DNA of 64,000 nt from Roridomyces roridus (GCA_029378245.1 JARKIF010000024.1:558001-622000), one strand, 5' to 3'. Positions 45,474-57,902 are shown, counted from the stretch's first letter. A program made the numbers and translations. The notes: generated from the sequence alone by a model not told the origin.

Positions 45474-47302
45474 ATGGGTATCAGCAAGCTATGGGAGGTG
45501 AGCTTTAGCTGCTATGATGGGAAATAACTCAGCGCGTATGCTATAGGTTGTCGAAGATGCAGCCCAGAAGCAGTCGTTGCTTAATCTTGCCACAAATGAA
45601 GGTTTCAAGACCGACAACCGGGGAATACGGGGACTGGTCGTAGGTGTCGATATTAGGTCAGTATTCTCTTTCCTGGAACAAATGGGTCTGACTCGGCTTT
45701 CCAGCATCCGTATCAAAGCTATTACTGCAGCACTAAGAACTGCTGGAATTTTGAATCCGCCTCCTAAGGTGATTCTCGAGCGGATTTTCTACCAACTCTG
45801 CAACTTCCTGCTGGCCCCAATTGTCTTTGTCTTTGTCTTCGATGGACCTGGGCGTCCCAGCGTGAAACGAAACACCCGGGTCGTATTCCGGGAGGGCGAT
45901 GCGGAACTCATTCGCATTCTCAAGACCATGATTTTGGACTTCGGCTTCTTCTACTACGATGCAAGTACATTTGACGTGAAGACTACCAATCTCACCTCCC
46001 GATTAGGCACCCGGGGAAGCCGAAGCTGAACTAGCACAGCTGAACGCCAACGACGAACTTGACGCCATCATCACAGAGGACAGCGACGGTCTTGTTTTTG
46101 GTGCACGTTGTGTTGTTCGTACGCTAGGGTACAGTCTCTTCTCCAATCTAGACATTCACTCATTAACTCTGATTAGACCTTCCGTCCAGCATGAGTGCAT
46201 CATTTACTATGACGATGCCATCCAACACACACCGGGTGTATCCCTTGACCGAGATGGCTTATTGCTCTGCGCGCTCCTCCTTGGCGGTGATTACGACGAT
46301 GGGCTGCCTGGGTTTGGCCCCAAGATTGCTCATGCGCTGGCTGCATGTGGCTTCGGGAGGGAGCTGGTCCATCTCCTCGAGTCTTTTACCGGAGTGACCC
46401 TCGCTCAGCGTCTGGGGGACTGGAGGAATGAACTCCGGATCGAACTGGAAACTAATCGTTCCAGACAGCTTGACTCCCGGCATCCGAAATTGGCTCAAAA
46501 CATGCCAGCCACATTTCCTAATGTTTTCGTCGCAAAACTATATCTGCATCCATTGACGTCCAAGTCGCCCCTCTTTTCCGCATCTGCCCCCGACGTGGAT
46601 AGCTGGCAGCCGAAACAGCCCAATATCAGCTCCCTTTCTTCCTTCTGCTCGGAGGTGTTTGGCTGGCGTGGCAGCAAGTTGTTGCAAAAGTTCAATGAAG
46701 TACTGTGGCCTGGTGCCGCATTCAAATTGATTTCCTCGGTAAGCATTTCATCCTTCAGTATCATGTCTTATCTGAGTTTCCATTGGCAGCCTCACGTCCT
46801 GTACTATCCAGGCCAATCAGCATTTGCAGCTCTATATGATTGGGGCACCCGTGCTGTCCCTCGCCCTGTTACAAAGGTGGTAGTGCTCAAGATGGCCAAG
46901 CTCAAGCACTATCATCCAGCATTCCCCGATTCTCCCCCGCTGAATATCTATCGTGTTGGTGTATCAGCATCCAATTTTGTTCTGCTGGCTGGACTAGCTG
47001 CTTTCCCGGCCATGACTCCTGGACTTATCTCGATCCTGGAGGCTATCCTGGCTGTAGGAATGCGAGACCTCTCGCTCGAGACAACTATTGTGAGTTCATA
47101 GAATGTGACGACACAAGCGTTTATTGTCTTTTCTTTACAGCTGACTTTGCCTGATTCCGATTCGGAGGAGGCAGGGACTGAGGATGGCGAGGATGATGAT
47201 ATCCTGGAGATTTACGACACAGATGAGGAGGATCTGCAAAAGGCCCACTCGAGCTTGAAATCGGCGACGGCGGGAGTTGTCATTGACCTAACGATGGACT
47301 AA
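45474..47302 (+). CDS. GEN1/Yen1-like XPG-family nuclease
   Basis: A structure-specific nuclease of the FEN1/XPG/GEN1 group (PIN-like fold). The family cuts flaps or Holliday junctions. The first exon is MGISKLWE. It then reads VVEDAAQKQSLLNLATNEGF, RGLVVGVDIS (first acidic residue), VFVFDGPGRPSVKR, APGEAEAELAQLNANDELDA with IITEDSDGLVFGA (metal acids of the I region) and LLLGGDYDDGLPGFGPKIAH (HhH). Six or seven exons with short GT-AG introns. The acidic tail ends SATAGVVIDLTMD. All metal-binding acids I can place are present. It sits between a Crypton recombinase and an uncharacterised protein, suggesting cargo of a mobile element (inference). Confidence 0.85.
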
Positions 47303-47430
47303 TTGAGTCTTATACACTGTCCTCTTCCTCCTATACTCACTTACTGTACCGACACCACTACTTACTTGTCCCTCCCCCATCACGGAATTTTTATGTATAA
47401 TGTGCCTTATTAGCATGTGGAATTGTGAGA

Positions 47431-49011
47431 CTACAAGCTGTTATACACGACTACTGGATGGTCCTTCTCCCACTGAGTAAGGAAGGAAACGAGGTCGGAT
47501 GAGGCGGTGGGATGAGTATCGGTCAAAGATACTCTCTCGACCACCTCTGCAGCTCGATGCGACCCCTGGGTATAAATGCCAATGATTCTAGCCATGTTGA
47601 TGGCTTGAGATAGCATAGTGGTCTTCATACTGAGAGCGGCCTCAATCGCATTCTTCTTAATCATCTTTCCACCCTAGAACGAGAGATAAGCCAATGCCAA
47701 AGACGGAGCTCCCGAAAAATTACTGAAAGTTCTATATCGGCCGGCCAATGTGTCTTGTAATACGCACGAGAGAAAGAAGCGGCATAATTCCACTGCTTCA
47801 CCCGTTCGGCATTGCAGAGGCGCCGGTGCTGGTTCTGTTTGAATTCATTGAAGCCTGGGGTGTTCTCCGCCACCTCGGAAATCCACAGCAGTTCACCAGC
47901 GCTCAATGCATCTACCTCGGACTTGATTTTCTTGCCCACAGGTGTCTCAGATCGAGAGTCCGGAGACGCAGAGCGCACCCTCTTGCCAGTGGAGGCTTTC
48001 ATAGCCTAGATAATCAGTCAGCGAATTTGGAATTCAGACTGGAGTACCATGTACCCACACTGTCAATGCGCGAAACAATTAAATTGAGGCAGCCGCTTTG
48101 TGGGATATTCAGGAGGACAGGCGCGGATTCTGTCTGTTCATCTGGCCCAAGGAGTTTGGCGAAATAAATGATGTACCCTGCGTTCTCTGGGTCTTCCATG
48201 CCGACACGTGCAGGTCCTGGTGAGTATGTCAAGTTCCAGATGCCAGCGGGGTGAAAAAAGGAAGAAGTACGGTACCTTCGATAGCGGAGATGGAACCCTG
48301 CAGGGCTCTCCAAACATCCTCCGAACTAGCCTGCCAATGCCCCGACAAATTGACTTGGACAGGGACTTGAATCTCTTGAGAAAGTTTGATTTTCTCTGTG
48401 TCAATGGAGCGGACGTCGTCAATCAGAAGCTTGACTTTGCATGCCCCGGCCATGGGAAGAGACGCTAAAGGTATTGATTCAAGAACCAGTCCCGGAAGAA
48501 TGGCACCGACCCAGAACAGCAGAATTCCGCAAGGAAGGGATGGATGGTAGAGTAGAGTGAGCGCCGACTACTGCTACGGCAGTAGCAGGAGCGCGTTCCG
48601 CTCGCATAATGGGTTTGTCGGTGGTGAATCGCGAGCCCGGGCAGAGGAGAGCATCCCTCAGGTTCTTCACGTTGGTTTTGTGCGACTGGAATCTACCCAA
48701 AACATTTGTGGGCCACAGGTCTTGCTGACGCTGTACAAGCGTTACTAAATCCGCGCGCTTGAGACCTGTTCTGTGAGAAAGTAAGTATGTTGTGCAGCCC
48801 AAATAAAATGTCTCCTTGCAAGTCGTCCGAAATGTAAGGGCGCTCGGACATATCCTCTCTTGTTAGGTCTGTCAGATTGAGAGAGGGTACAGCAGGCAGC
48901 AGGCAGGCCGGAGGCAGACCCAGAGAAGATGGCGGAGAGACGAATGCGAGAGGCTGAAATTCACGGCGGGTAGGAAGAACAAATTGGAATTTGTACATAG
49001 GGACAGCAGAC
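47431..49011 (-). CDS. uncharacterised nuclear-type protein with SAP-like segment
   Basis: The 3' part is a firm model. Exons joined by GT-AG introns read MAGACKVKLLIDDVRSIDTE, LSGHWQASSEDVWRALQGSI, GPARVGMEDPENAGYIIYFA, then MKASTGKRVRSASPDS with PVGKKIKSEVDALSAGELLW (basic, likely nuclear localisation). The last exon ends PVVVYNSL with its stop at 47431-47433. An upstream exon (48590-48800) reads LSHRTGLKRADLVTLVQRQQ and DLWPTNVLGRFQSHKTNVKN, a SAP-like helix-turn pattern. A further 5' frame (LTREDMSERPYISDDLQGDI, to about 49011) joins it only with a frame change near 48800, so the 5' end is uncertain. It is convergent with the GEN1-like gene, 128 bp apart. Function unknown. Confidence 0.6.
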
Positions 49012-50472
49012 GACCAGGTAGTATGAAAGGAAGAGGAGGGAGGGAGGGAGGGAGGGAAGGAGGGAGGGAAGGAGCATGAATTGTACAGACACACCTGGGG
49101 ACATCCTCGCTCGACACACACACGACGCCCGACACCTTGATAGAATGCCAAGCCAAGCCAAGCCAAGCCGCGGCGGGAGGAGCGGGCGGGCGGGAGCGAG
49201 CGGCACGCGATTCCTTCGTTTGAGGCACCCTCGATCGAGCAAGTTGCGGTCGAGCAATCGAAATCGTCGTTTGGTGCGATTGAGCGTTACAAAAGAGGAA
49301 GGACTACCTAATTAGGAAGGGAAACCAGCGGCAAGGGAGCGGGGTAACCAGCGTGACAAATTTGGCGGGAGCGATCTGTGACATCACAGATAACCGGGTC
49401 ACTTGGGCAGGTAACGGCCACCCGGATACATACATACATACTTACTTACTTGGATATACATATACTTGTATTTCGTCGCTATCTGCAAGGATGACTGACT
49501 TTAATGAACACGCGGAAGTTCATTAGCTTTCATTGAACTCAATTTTATCCCATTCAATAGTAATATATATAGCCATATCCGCGGCGCGTGGGATGCTTGG
49601 AAGCTAAGGCGGCGCTGACGAGTGGTATGAGATGCGCGTCTGTCGGGTTCAAAATTCAGCCGCCCTCACGTGAGTGGTGCACGTGTGCGCGCAACGCGAG
49701 AATGCAATGGTGTTCTTTTTATTTTTTTACCGACGCCCCCTCCTGGCCTCGTGAAAAGCGGGTTGCCTTGGAAGTTGTAATGTAATTGGTGGTATGCTGT
49801 GGTATGCATATGACCACAGCTGCATGCAGAAAAATCTCACCTAGGCCTCCCATCGCCGCGATTGTATGAGTCAGTGGAGGTGCGATCAGATGATCTGCGT
49901 GATTGGGTCGGTAACGCTCCAGAAATTTGATGACCAATTGTTTTGCTGTGAATAAGCCCAGAACTCAACGCGGACTTGCTTGAAGTGCTTGGGTACCGTG
50001 AATTCTGAGACGTCGAATGGGAGGCAGTGAGATTTCTGAATCACAAAAAGTCCGGTGAATTCATCATTCCGTTCGGCGGAGTGTCTCGGAGTGTTTTCGT
50101 TGATGAAACGCCCACACTGTCTTGGCGCCTGCCAAGGTTACCTTCGCGTGGAGATTCACGGGCATGATTCAGCCTCCCCACCCCAGTGCGTCCTCACCAG
50201 CAGACGAAATTCGTCGGGGACCTTGTTCAGCGCAATCCTCAACACTACTCGTAAAACCATAACTCACTTGAAGACCGAGGCGTGAATTCAAGCCTCTTTC
50301 GCGAAACCTTGGCAAACTAAGCGAGGATCGCCAGATAGCCGCATACAGATGCTCAAGATCGGACAACGCGAATTTGACGCGGATATATTATTCTTTCTCC
50401 TTGCGCTGCTGTCTCTTTATCTCCCTTCCTTTCTTTTCCTTCTACCCCCGCATTTTGGGACCTTCAACGAAG
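49012..50472. other. intergenic with simple repeats and inverted-repeat block
   Basis: It contains a (GGGA)n-like tract at about 49036-49072, (AAGCC)n at 49148-49172 and an (ATAC)n/(TTAC)n tract at 49434-49460. It also holds the right GGTTACC block. CT-rich DNA before 50473 is the presumed promoter of the second chitin deacetylase. No gene recognised. Confidence 0.5.
49338..49432. repeat. GGTTACC-rich block, right
   Basis: AGCGGGGTAACCAGCG (49338-49353) is the exact inverted copy of 40030-40045. ATAACCGGGT and GGTAACGGCC follow downstream. An (ATAC)n tract starts right after the block at about 49434, mirroring the left side. Confidence 0.5.
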
Positions 50473-52159
50473 ATGCACCTACCGACGTCATTATTCTTGT
50501 TGGGACTCACCGCCGCCGCCGTCCGCGGCCAAGTAACGCGTACAAGTGAGAAGGATGAGGCGGCCATTCACGGTGTGTTCCCTCTGCATCTTTCATGAAG
50601 CAGGAAACTAAAGCTAGTTCTCCCAGACCCCGACACCGAATGCCAACCCTACGTCTACCCCCCTGTGGAGAAACTCAAATCGTCGTTCCCCGCAATCTGG
50701 GAGTACGCCTCCAAGATTCTGCCCAACGATTCTGCGGCGCAGGCCAAGTACGCGTCGTTCAAGGATTCAATACCCAACATTGCCCCCAAGGGCACGTTGT
50801 CGGGCGATATCACTGGTGTAAAGTACGACTCGAATGCGGACCCGGATTGTTGGTGGACGGGCAGTCTTTGTGTTACGCCCAAGCTTGCGGGGTTGAAGCC
50901 CGACATTGCCGACGTCCCCGAGGTGCGTGTCGCTCAGCCCTAGTATGCCGAGGCTAACGAACTTGAATGGCAGCCGAAAACTATTGGATACGGGTTCGAC
51001 GACGGCCCCCACTGCGGTCACAATGTCTTCTACGACTACCTGTCATCCAAAAATCAAACAGCCAGTGCGTACCATTGGTTCTGTTGCTCTCGTTTCCCAA
51101 TGTCCTGGCAGCTATGTTCTATATCGGATCGAACGTGCTGAGTTTACCGCTCGAGGCCCAGCGGGCTGTGGCCGACGGCCACGAAATCTGCGTCCGTACG
51201 TCTCTTACCTGTTCGAATTGTTTCCCCGCCCGCCGACGTGTACATTTCCCGCAGATACGTGGTCCCACAACGCGATGACGGCCACCTCGGACGAAGGCGC
51301 CTTCGCTGAGCTTTGGTACTCCATCCAGGCCGTCAAGCTCGTTACGGGGTACACTCCGACGTGTTGGCGCGTGCGTATTGCTTCCTTCCTTTTCTCTCGC
51401 ATCGAACTGACGAGTTGTAGCCTCCATTCGGCGACGTGGACGATCGCATCCGGTACATTGCCCAACAACTCAACCTCGAGACGATTATATGGAAATTCGA
51501 CTCGAACGATTGGGCGCAGGCGGATGGGACGCAGAGCGCTGCGCAGGTGCAGCAAAATTACGATTCGTTCATGGATAAGGCGAAGCAGGGGCAATTTGAC
51601 CAAGTGCGTGCGATTGAGCCTTCATATCTTTTTACAAACGTTGATTCATTTGTTTCTTGACAGCGGGGTGCGATTATCCTGACGCACGAGTTGAACAACT
51701 TTACGATGCAGACGGCGATTAACAATTACCCAAAGCTCGCTGCGGTCTTTGATGTGCGTTCTTCTCTTCTCTTCGGCGTGAGTTTGAATGAGGCTGAACT
51801 TGTTGTAGCACATCGTCCCAGTCGCGGTTGCACAGAACAAGACGCAGCCCTACGTCGAGGCTGACTACCAGTTCCCCTCTTTTGCCGAATGTGGATAGCC
51901 TCTCCCTCTACCCAGGGTCGAGTCTGATTGCGTTACAGACGTTTCGGGCACGAGGCAGACGAACGGCACTATCCTCACCTCCGCTTCCGTCTCTGCATCG
52001 AAATCGTCGTCGCAGACTGGCAGCGCGAGTGCGCCGTCCAGCTCCAGCGACCCGTCTGTGATCAATAAGCAGAACGCGCAGAGTGGGGCTGTGACCAACT
52101 CGGTGACGCTGACTCCATTGGCGTCGCTGGTTTTGGCATTCGGCTTTTTCTGGCTATGA
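50473..52159 (+). CDS. GPI-anchored chitin deacetylase (CE4), paralogue 2
   Basis: A clear paralogue of the gene at 38075-39881 with the same exon layout. The signal peptide is MHLPTSLFLLGLTAAAVRG. The N-terminal Cys region is ADPDCWWTGSLCV. The NodB motifs are TIGYGFDDGPHCGHNV, ATMFYIGSNVLSLPLEAQRA, HTWSHNAMTATSDEGAF, WRPPFGDVDDRIRYIAQQLN and IILTHELNNFTMQTA. A Ser-rich stalk and a C-terminal hydrophobic end (LASLVLAFGFFWL, stop at 52157-52159) predict a GPI anchor. Catalytic residues are intact. It acts on cell-wall chitin. Confidence 0.92.
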
Positions 52160-53776
52160 TTTCAGTTCGGGTTCGGGTCGACGGACGGGTTTTACTACGC
52201 GCGGACAGACTTTATGCAGCTACTCACTCACTCACTCGCTACCTCGCACATCCCCTCGATTTCCGCTCTTTTGGACACTCTAGATATGATAGTTGGCTGC
52301 ATGCATACCTGCACATACTCGTGTACTTACCAGTTATGTTTTAATAGCGGCGTGGACCGTTGTGTGGATGATATTGGCCAAGTTTGACTGGGGTGCGTTG
52401 ACCAATGAGTCTCTAGGTGTCGCGGGCGTATTGAGGAATTTCGTACATAGTTCCGAGTCTTAAAAATTTATTTTTAAGCTCGGTCTTATCGGCCCGTTTC
52501 CCGCGAGAATGGGGTCCATTTTTTTCGATGACGTCAATGTCGTGCGGGAGTTTGATTTCTATTTATGGTAATTATAGGGATCTTTTGGCTCTTTTTGGGA
52601 GCCTCTCAGTCATTTGCTCTTACTCTCTGCGCATGGATCTGTTACGATCTCCACCGATGGTTTGCCGACGGTCAACAACATGTCAACGGAAACGGAACGG
52701 AGCCTGGCCCGGATTGAATCTGTTTGACAGCCGATGACAGTTCCGTTGACACCTCTTGCTTCTCACTACCACGCACGCACCCGTGAATTCCCAATGTCTG
52801 CACAAAGTTGTGCTTTGGTCACGCTCTCAGCTTTACCGTTTCTCGTCCACCTACCCCGCCGACTTCACTCGGTGGTTTCACCTCTTGTTGAGCCTGTGTC
52901 CCAGTGTGGTCCCAGATTAAACACCCAGACTCGGATTGCCATGCGCAAGCAATGGCCCTTCAAAGCAGGTATGTATGTCCTGGGCTTGGAAACTGAGTCT
53001 GGAGGAAGTTTCGTCCAGAATACCGATGACCGTGATGGTGTTGCTCAGTGTCCATGGGGTGCATATCTGTGGCAATCCTGTGTCTAGCGAGGGCCGTATC
53101 GCATCTGTCCGCACCAGAACGCGCTTGAGGAATTGCAGGGACAACGGAAGATGACAAGTTGATGCGATCAGTGGCTGTGACGCCGACGCTTCTCTCTCCG
53201 TGGCCAACGTCGAGCAGCTCGACCATTCAATCGTCAGCGCTCCGCAGCCATCCATCTGCTTCTTCCTGCGCTATTCCGTTGACCTGGGACCTCACTAAGC
53301 CTCGGTGGCGTCAAGACTAACACTGGCCCACCTCTGTGTCTTATCTTTACTTCAACTTTATCTTCCCGGCGAGCGGGGATGCGATGCGGGGCAGAGCGCA
53401 GGATTGGTATCACATTCAAGCGCCCAGGTTGGCACCCTCCTTCGCACACGGCCACAGAGTTTACCCACTTTCAGCAGATTTCGCCCACACCGCCTTCCAG
53501 CCCACTACGAATACTGTCTGTTTACAATGCCGGAGCTCGCATTCCCTGATTATCGGGACGCTGCGAGCACTACGCCGGCGGTACCGCGCTGACTCGCTCG
53601 TCAATGACACGCATCTATTGTCGTGGAGACATTGAGAAAGATAGAACATCGCAGCTGCCTCGAGGCTGATAATCTGCGCCGGTTCCACAGCCCTCGAGTC
53701 ACCTATTAGCGCCCAAGTGCTCTAGAAAAGGACGCGTCTATGTGCTATCCGTCTGTTCCCCATTCCCAGCCAAGCC
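52160..53776. other. intergenic, 1.6 kb, no gene supported
   Basis: Frames on both strands (for example 52734-53087) lack recognisable domains and no splice-joined model was found. The end near 53777 should be the promoter of the AAA ATPase. Confidence 0.4.
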
Positions 53777-56545
53777 ATGCATCGCCGATTCTCTGCATTC
53801 GTCCGGTCTCCAGGAGGTCCAGGTCCCTCGCGCGCCGCCGAGTACGACGACGAGGACACTGAATCCAAGTTGTCTGCTACGACGGTCGGAAACGAGGTGC
53901 TCGCTCCGGCGGCCACCAAAGTCAAGAAAGTCGACTTTTATTACTCGCGCTGGTCCAAGGCGTGGAAGTACAGGGTGCGTCCGTCGATGATTAAAGTGTC
54001 TTTGAGGTGCTTATCTCTGTGTAGAACACGAGCGCGAAGGTGACGGTAGAGACGCTGCCCGTCCTGAGCAGCGGCAGCAACGACCCGTGGAAGGACTTTA
54101 GCTTTGTGTACGCGCACCCCTCATCATTCCTAACCTTTGATTAATTCTTCTTCAGCGTCGTGCGGACCATCCCTGAGCAGGACAATCAGAAACCTACATT
54201 CAAAATCGTCGTCAAGAGCGAGTACATCTTGAAGGCTTGCCAGGATGTCATCCAGACCTGGCCTGGTGTCTCCTGGAACGCCGAGCCACTCGAGGTGAGG
54301 TACCTCTTGCCTTCCACGATCTCTAAACTGACGTCCCCCAGCTCGACCCCGAGATGTTCTTGACCTGGATCGACAGCTTCGTCTCCTACCGCGACGAGCT
54401 CGCTGCGCGCAAAACCCGCTCCGACCTCGAGAGCAACATCCTCTCCTCCGTCAACACCCTCCTCAACTTCCTCTACACCGACTACCGCAGCACCATCACG
54501 ACCATTGAGCGCCTCACTGCGCACGCGGAGATCACATGGGACTTACTCTACGCCATCTTCGTTCCCCGCTCCCTCCTTGTCGCACGCTGCGCCGTCACCG
54601 GCCTCGAGCGGCTCTTTGAGCTGCAGTACTTTATGCGCACCTCTGTCGATGGCATACCGTGCTACCAGCTCGTCCTCGAGTCGGTGGATTTGGTGGATAG
54701 ACCCTTTACACAGAGCGTCGGCGTGGGCCGCGTCTCGACGTGTGTGGTAATCCGGTACTTCAAAGGCGCTGCACGTATCGACGCCCTCGATGCGTTCCCG
54801 CTCAAATTCCACTCTGCACCGGCGCAGCTGAAGAAGAGTATCATGGAGCGTGGGCGCAAGTGGGTCGAGCTCATCGGGATGCATCATATGGAGTACAATG
54901 GTATTGCGGCGCTCAAGGTTATGGGCAAGCTCATGCGGCATAATGTGCGTCTCTCCCTCTTACCTCCACCTTGACTGAGTTTCTGCTATAGGTCAAGGGC
55001 CGTATCATGGTCGACCGTGGTAAGTCCTCCCAATAACCTTAGACTTGCCATAAACTCATCCATGTCCAGCGACCTTCCACCGTCTTAACCCCAACTACCA
55101 GTTCCCGACACCCGTCCCGCCCAAGAGCGAGCATGGCGGGCAGGCCTTCATCCCGGGGATGCTTCCTCACCCTGCGCACCCGATGCCGCCCACCATGGCT
55201 CGTTTGCCTCCGCCCCCGCCCCCGCGCGGTCTGCGCCACCAGGCCTCGTCCGACTCTGGGTGGGGCGCAGCACCGACACATGTACCTCAGATGATTCCCC
55301 CGATGCCGATGCATATGATGGGCACGCCATGGGTGCAGCGTGACGGGGCGTTGGTGCAGACGCAGACGAGCGCAGAGGAGGGTGCGAAGGAGCTCAAGGA
55401 TGAGGATCTGCTGTTGACCCCGACGGTGGTGTATGGGTTTAGCTTGGCGGATAAGATTTGGGGTGCGCTCTCTCTTCTCTACATGCACCGAGACTGATTT
55501 TCTCGCAGTGGAATTTGACGTGACCAAGGTACAGCCTGTGTCGTGGAACGCCGACGCCTTTGCGAACCTCGTACTCCCTGTGGAGCGCAAGACCCTCTTA
55601 CGCTCGCTCGTCGAGGCGCATCATGAGGAATCTGGCTTTGACGACTTTGTCAAGGGCAAGGGGGCTGGGCTCGTCGTCAATCTATTCGGTCCTCCGGGTG
55701 TCGGTGGGTGATCTCTTTCTCTTCCTTGGGATGATGTCGCTGAAGGTTACCTGCGCAGGCAAGACGTTCTCGGCCGAGGCGACGAGCGAGCATGTGCGCC
55801 GCCCGCTTTACGTAATTGGAGGTGGAGACCTCGGGACAAGGGCGGGGGACTTGGACTCGGCGCTCGAGCGTGTGTTTGATGTGGCTACGGCGTGGAAGGC
55901 CATTGTTCTCATTGACGAGGTGCGTTGTTGTCTGCAGTCATCTTGGGCTGGAGCTGATTGGTGCACAGGCGGATGTCTTCCTCGAGCGTCGGTCTATGCA
56001 TGACCTTGAGCGGAACGCTATGGTGGCGGTCTTGTGAGTACTCTGCGGCTCATGTCCCTTGTCGGTATTGACGAATCCCTTCCGCAGCTTGCGTCACTTG
56101 GAATGGTACCGTGGCGTGCGTCTTCCTCCTCTCGCCCTTCCTCCAAGGCACTAATCCTGTCCTACAGATCCTCTTCCTCACCACCAACCGCGTCCAAGCA
56201 TTCGACGAAGCCTTCCTCTCACGTATCCACGTCGCGCTTCACTTTAGCGAGCTCTCCGAATCGTCCCGGGCGCAAGTCTGGCGTGCCTTCATCGCCAAAG
56301 GCGGGCTTCTCAAAGGGATTTCAGAGGCGGATATTGCGGCTATTGCGAAACGGCCGGTTAATGGGAGGCAGATTAAGAATGCTGTGAGGACGGCGCATTC
56401 GATTGCGATGGGGAGGAGGGAGGCTGTTGGGTTGAGGCATTTTGAGGAGACGCTTGATGCGATGGATGAGTTTACGGAGAGGTTTGATGAGATGAAGGTG
56501 GTGGGTGGGGATTCGCCTGAAGGGGCTGCGACGGCGACGGCGTGA
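53777..56545 (+). CDS. fungal AAA ATPase with large N-terminal domain
   Basis: A fungal AAA+ ATPase. The N-terminal region (KVDFYYSRWSKAWKYR, then FVVVRTIPEQDNQKPTFKIV, PGVSWNAEPLELDPEMFLTW, and GRKWVELIGMHHMEYNG) resembles the DUF7025-type domain that precedes AAA cores in fungi. A Pro-rich linker (LPPPPPPRG, MPMHMMG) follows. The AAA core has FGPPGVGKTFSAEATSEHV (Walker A), AIVLIDEADVFLERRS (Walker B), LFLTTNRVQAFDEAFLSRIH (sensor 1 and Arg finger region) and GRQIKNAVRTAHSIA (lid, sensor 2). Introns cut within GPPGVG/KT and IDE/AD. About nine exons; start 53777, stop at 56545. Substrate unknown. Confidence 0.88.
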
Positions 56546-56751
56546 GTGTAAGTAGCTGTATTGTGTACGACCAGTGTCATTGTAAGAATCTTTGTACCAA
56601 ATAAACACCGCTTGCTTCTGCTCTTTGATGACTCGCCTCCACTGACTTGTTCTTCCAATTCGTTATCTCGTTCTCGCTCGCGTTCTTGTTTTCCACTCCT
56701 CCCTCGGTACCTGGACTCCGGGGCGCACTCCTTCATGCCATTGCTCGATGC

Positions 56752-57544
56752 TCACTTCGCCACGCGCAAGATCGCCTGTACCACCAAAAACTTGTCCAGC
56801 TCGCTCAACTCTCTGAAAACCTCGCTGCGCGCGACGAAACCACCCAGTGCTGCCTCAGATACGACTGCCATCCGCTGTAGCTTGTCTGCTGTGTATCCAG
56901 CTCTCCGGAGCTTTGTTTGCCATGCATATGGGAGTGGGATGTCTTTGATGAAGCGGCTGAGGGCGTCGGAATCCGCGTCTGAGTCTGAGTCCGAGTCCGA
57001 TTCGGATGAGGATGAGGATGCTGCAAAATTGAGGGAAAACGGCCCGGGGCCCTCAGTGGGCTTGGTGTCGGTGCGACTCTTCTTTGGTAGCTTGGGCCGT
57101 TGTCAGCTATGGTAACCCCCGGAGGCTCTCCTACCTCTGCCTTCTTATTCTTCATCTCATGCTTGCGGCGTGCAATTTGGTCTTTAGCGATAAGCTGCAG
57201 AACATACTAGTCAGACGACAACTACCAAGGATACGGAAACAAAACCCACCTCGTCTCTCGTCTTCTCCCAATTCGCAGGCAAAACCAAAGGGTCTTTGGA
57301 TAGGTCGTCCTTTGGGTGATAATCGTTCAAGAGACAGGTCCGGATCGTGCGAGGAGAGCAGTGGAAGTAGTCCGCGGCGGTGTCTCGTGAGATTGTGGTT
57401 CCGAGACGACGGCATAGAGCTCGGTTTGGGCGACTTAGAATTCGGGGTCTGGAGGAGCTTGGATGTTCTATCCTGCACTCGACGCCTAGCTGCTCACCTG
57501 GGAAAGTCTTCATCTTCGGGGTCTGAATCGTAGTGGTCAGGCAT
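56752..57544 (-). CDS. uncharacterised protein with HTH-like segment
   Basis: The ATG at 57542-57544 gives MPDHYDSDPEDEDFP. A GT-AG intron leads to an exon with RRLGTTISRDTAADYFHCSP and RTIRTCLLNDYHPKDDLSKD, whose SRDTAADYFHCSPRTI pattern looks like a helix-turn-helix. The next exon is LIAKDQIARRKHEMKNKKAE. The last exon has an acidic SESDSDSDSDADSD run and a helical C terminus (ELDKFLVVQAILRVAK, stop at 56752-56754). The join between the last two exons is less certain. It is possibly a nuclear DNA-binding protein; the family is not identified. Confidence 0.6.
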
Positions 57545-57902
57545 CTTTAGTGGGCGTCGAATGTGGGGAGCTGATGCGCAATTGCCAGTCAAAAGGTAAA
57601 GTATATTTAAATCTCCACGTGTTCTCTGGGGCAAGGACCCTGCACTCTGGAACATTCTCCAGACACGAAGATCTCTAAAAACATGCTTTTCAGGTAAACC
57701 CTTGCACTTCCATGGATCCATCGAGAAACCACGGTTGCAGGGGCAGGTGCGGGTGAAGTGCGGCATGTTTGGATTTTTTAAATTTCTAAATATTGTGCTA
57801 CTGCTGACAGCGACCTGGAGGGATATGTGTAATCTCTAATTAGAGTCTCTGCGCTCATGTCCGAGCTTTGTTGCAGCCCGACGCGTCTGTGATGCGCAAT
57901 CA
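57545..57902. promoter_or_regulatory. divergent promoter region
   Basis: A 358-bp spacer between the minus-strand HTH-like gene and the plus-strand F-box gene. AT-rich parts (TATATTTAAAT near 57602, TTTTTAAATTT near 57775) may serve as core promoter sites. Confidence 0.4.

Noticed and set aside
48872..49257. Minus-strand frames rich in PPSLPPSLPP
   Set aside because: They arise from the GGGA and AAGCC simple repeats.
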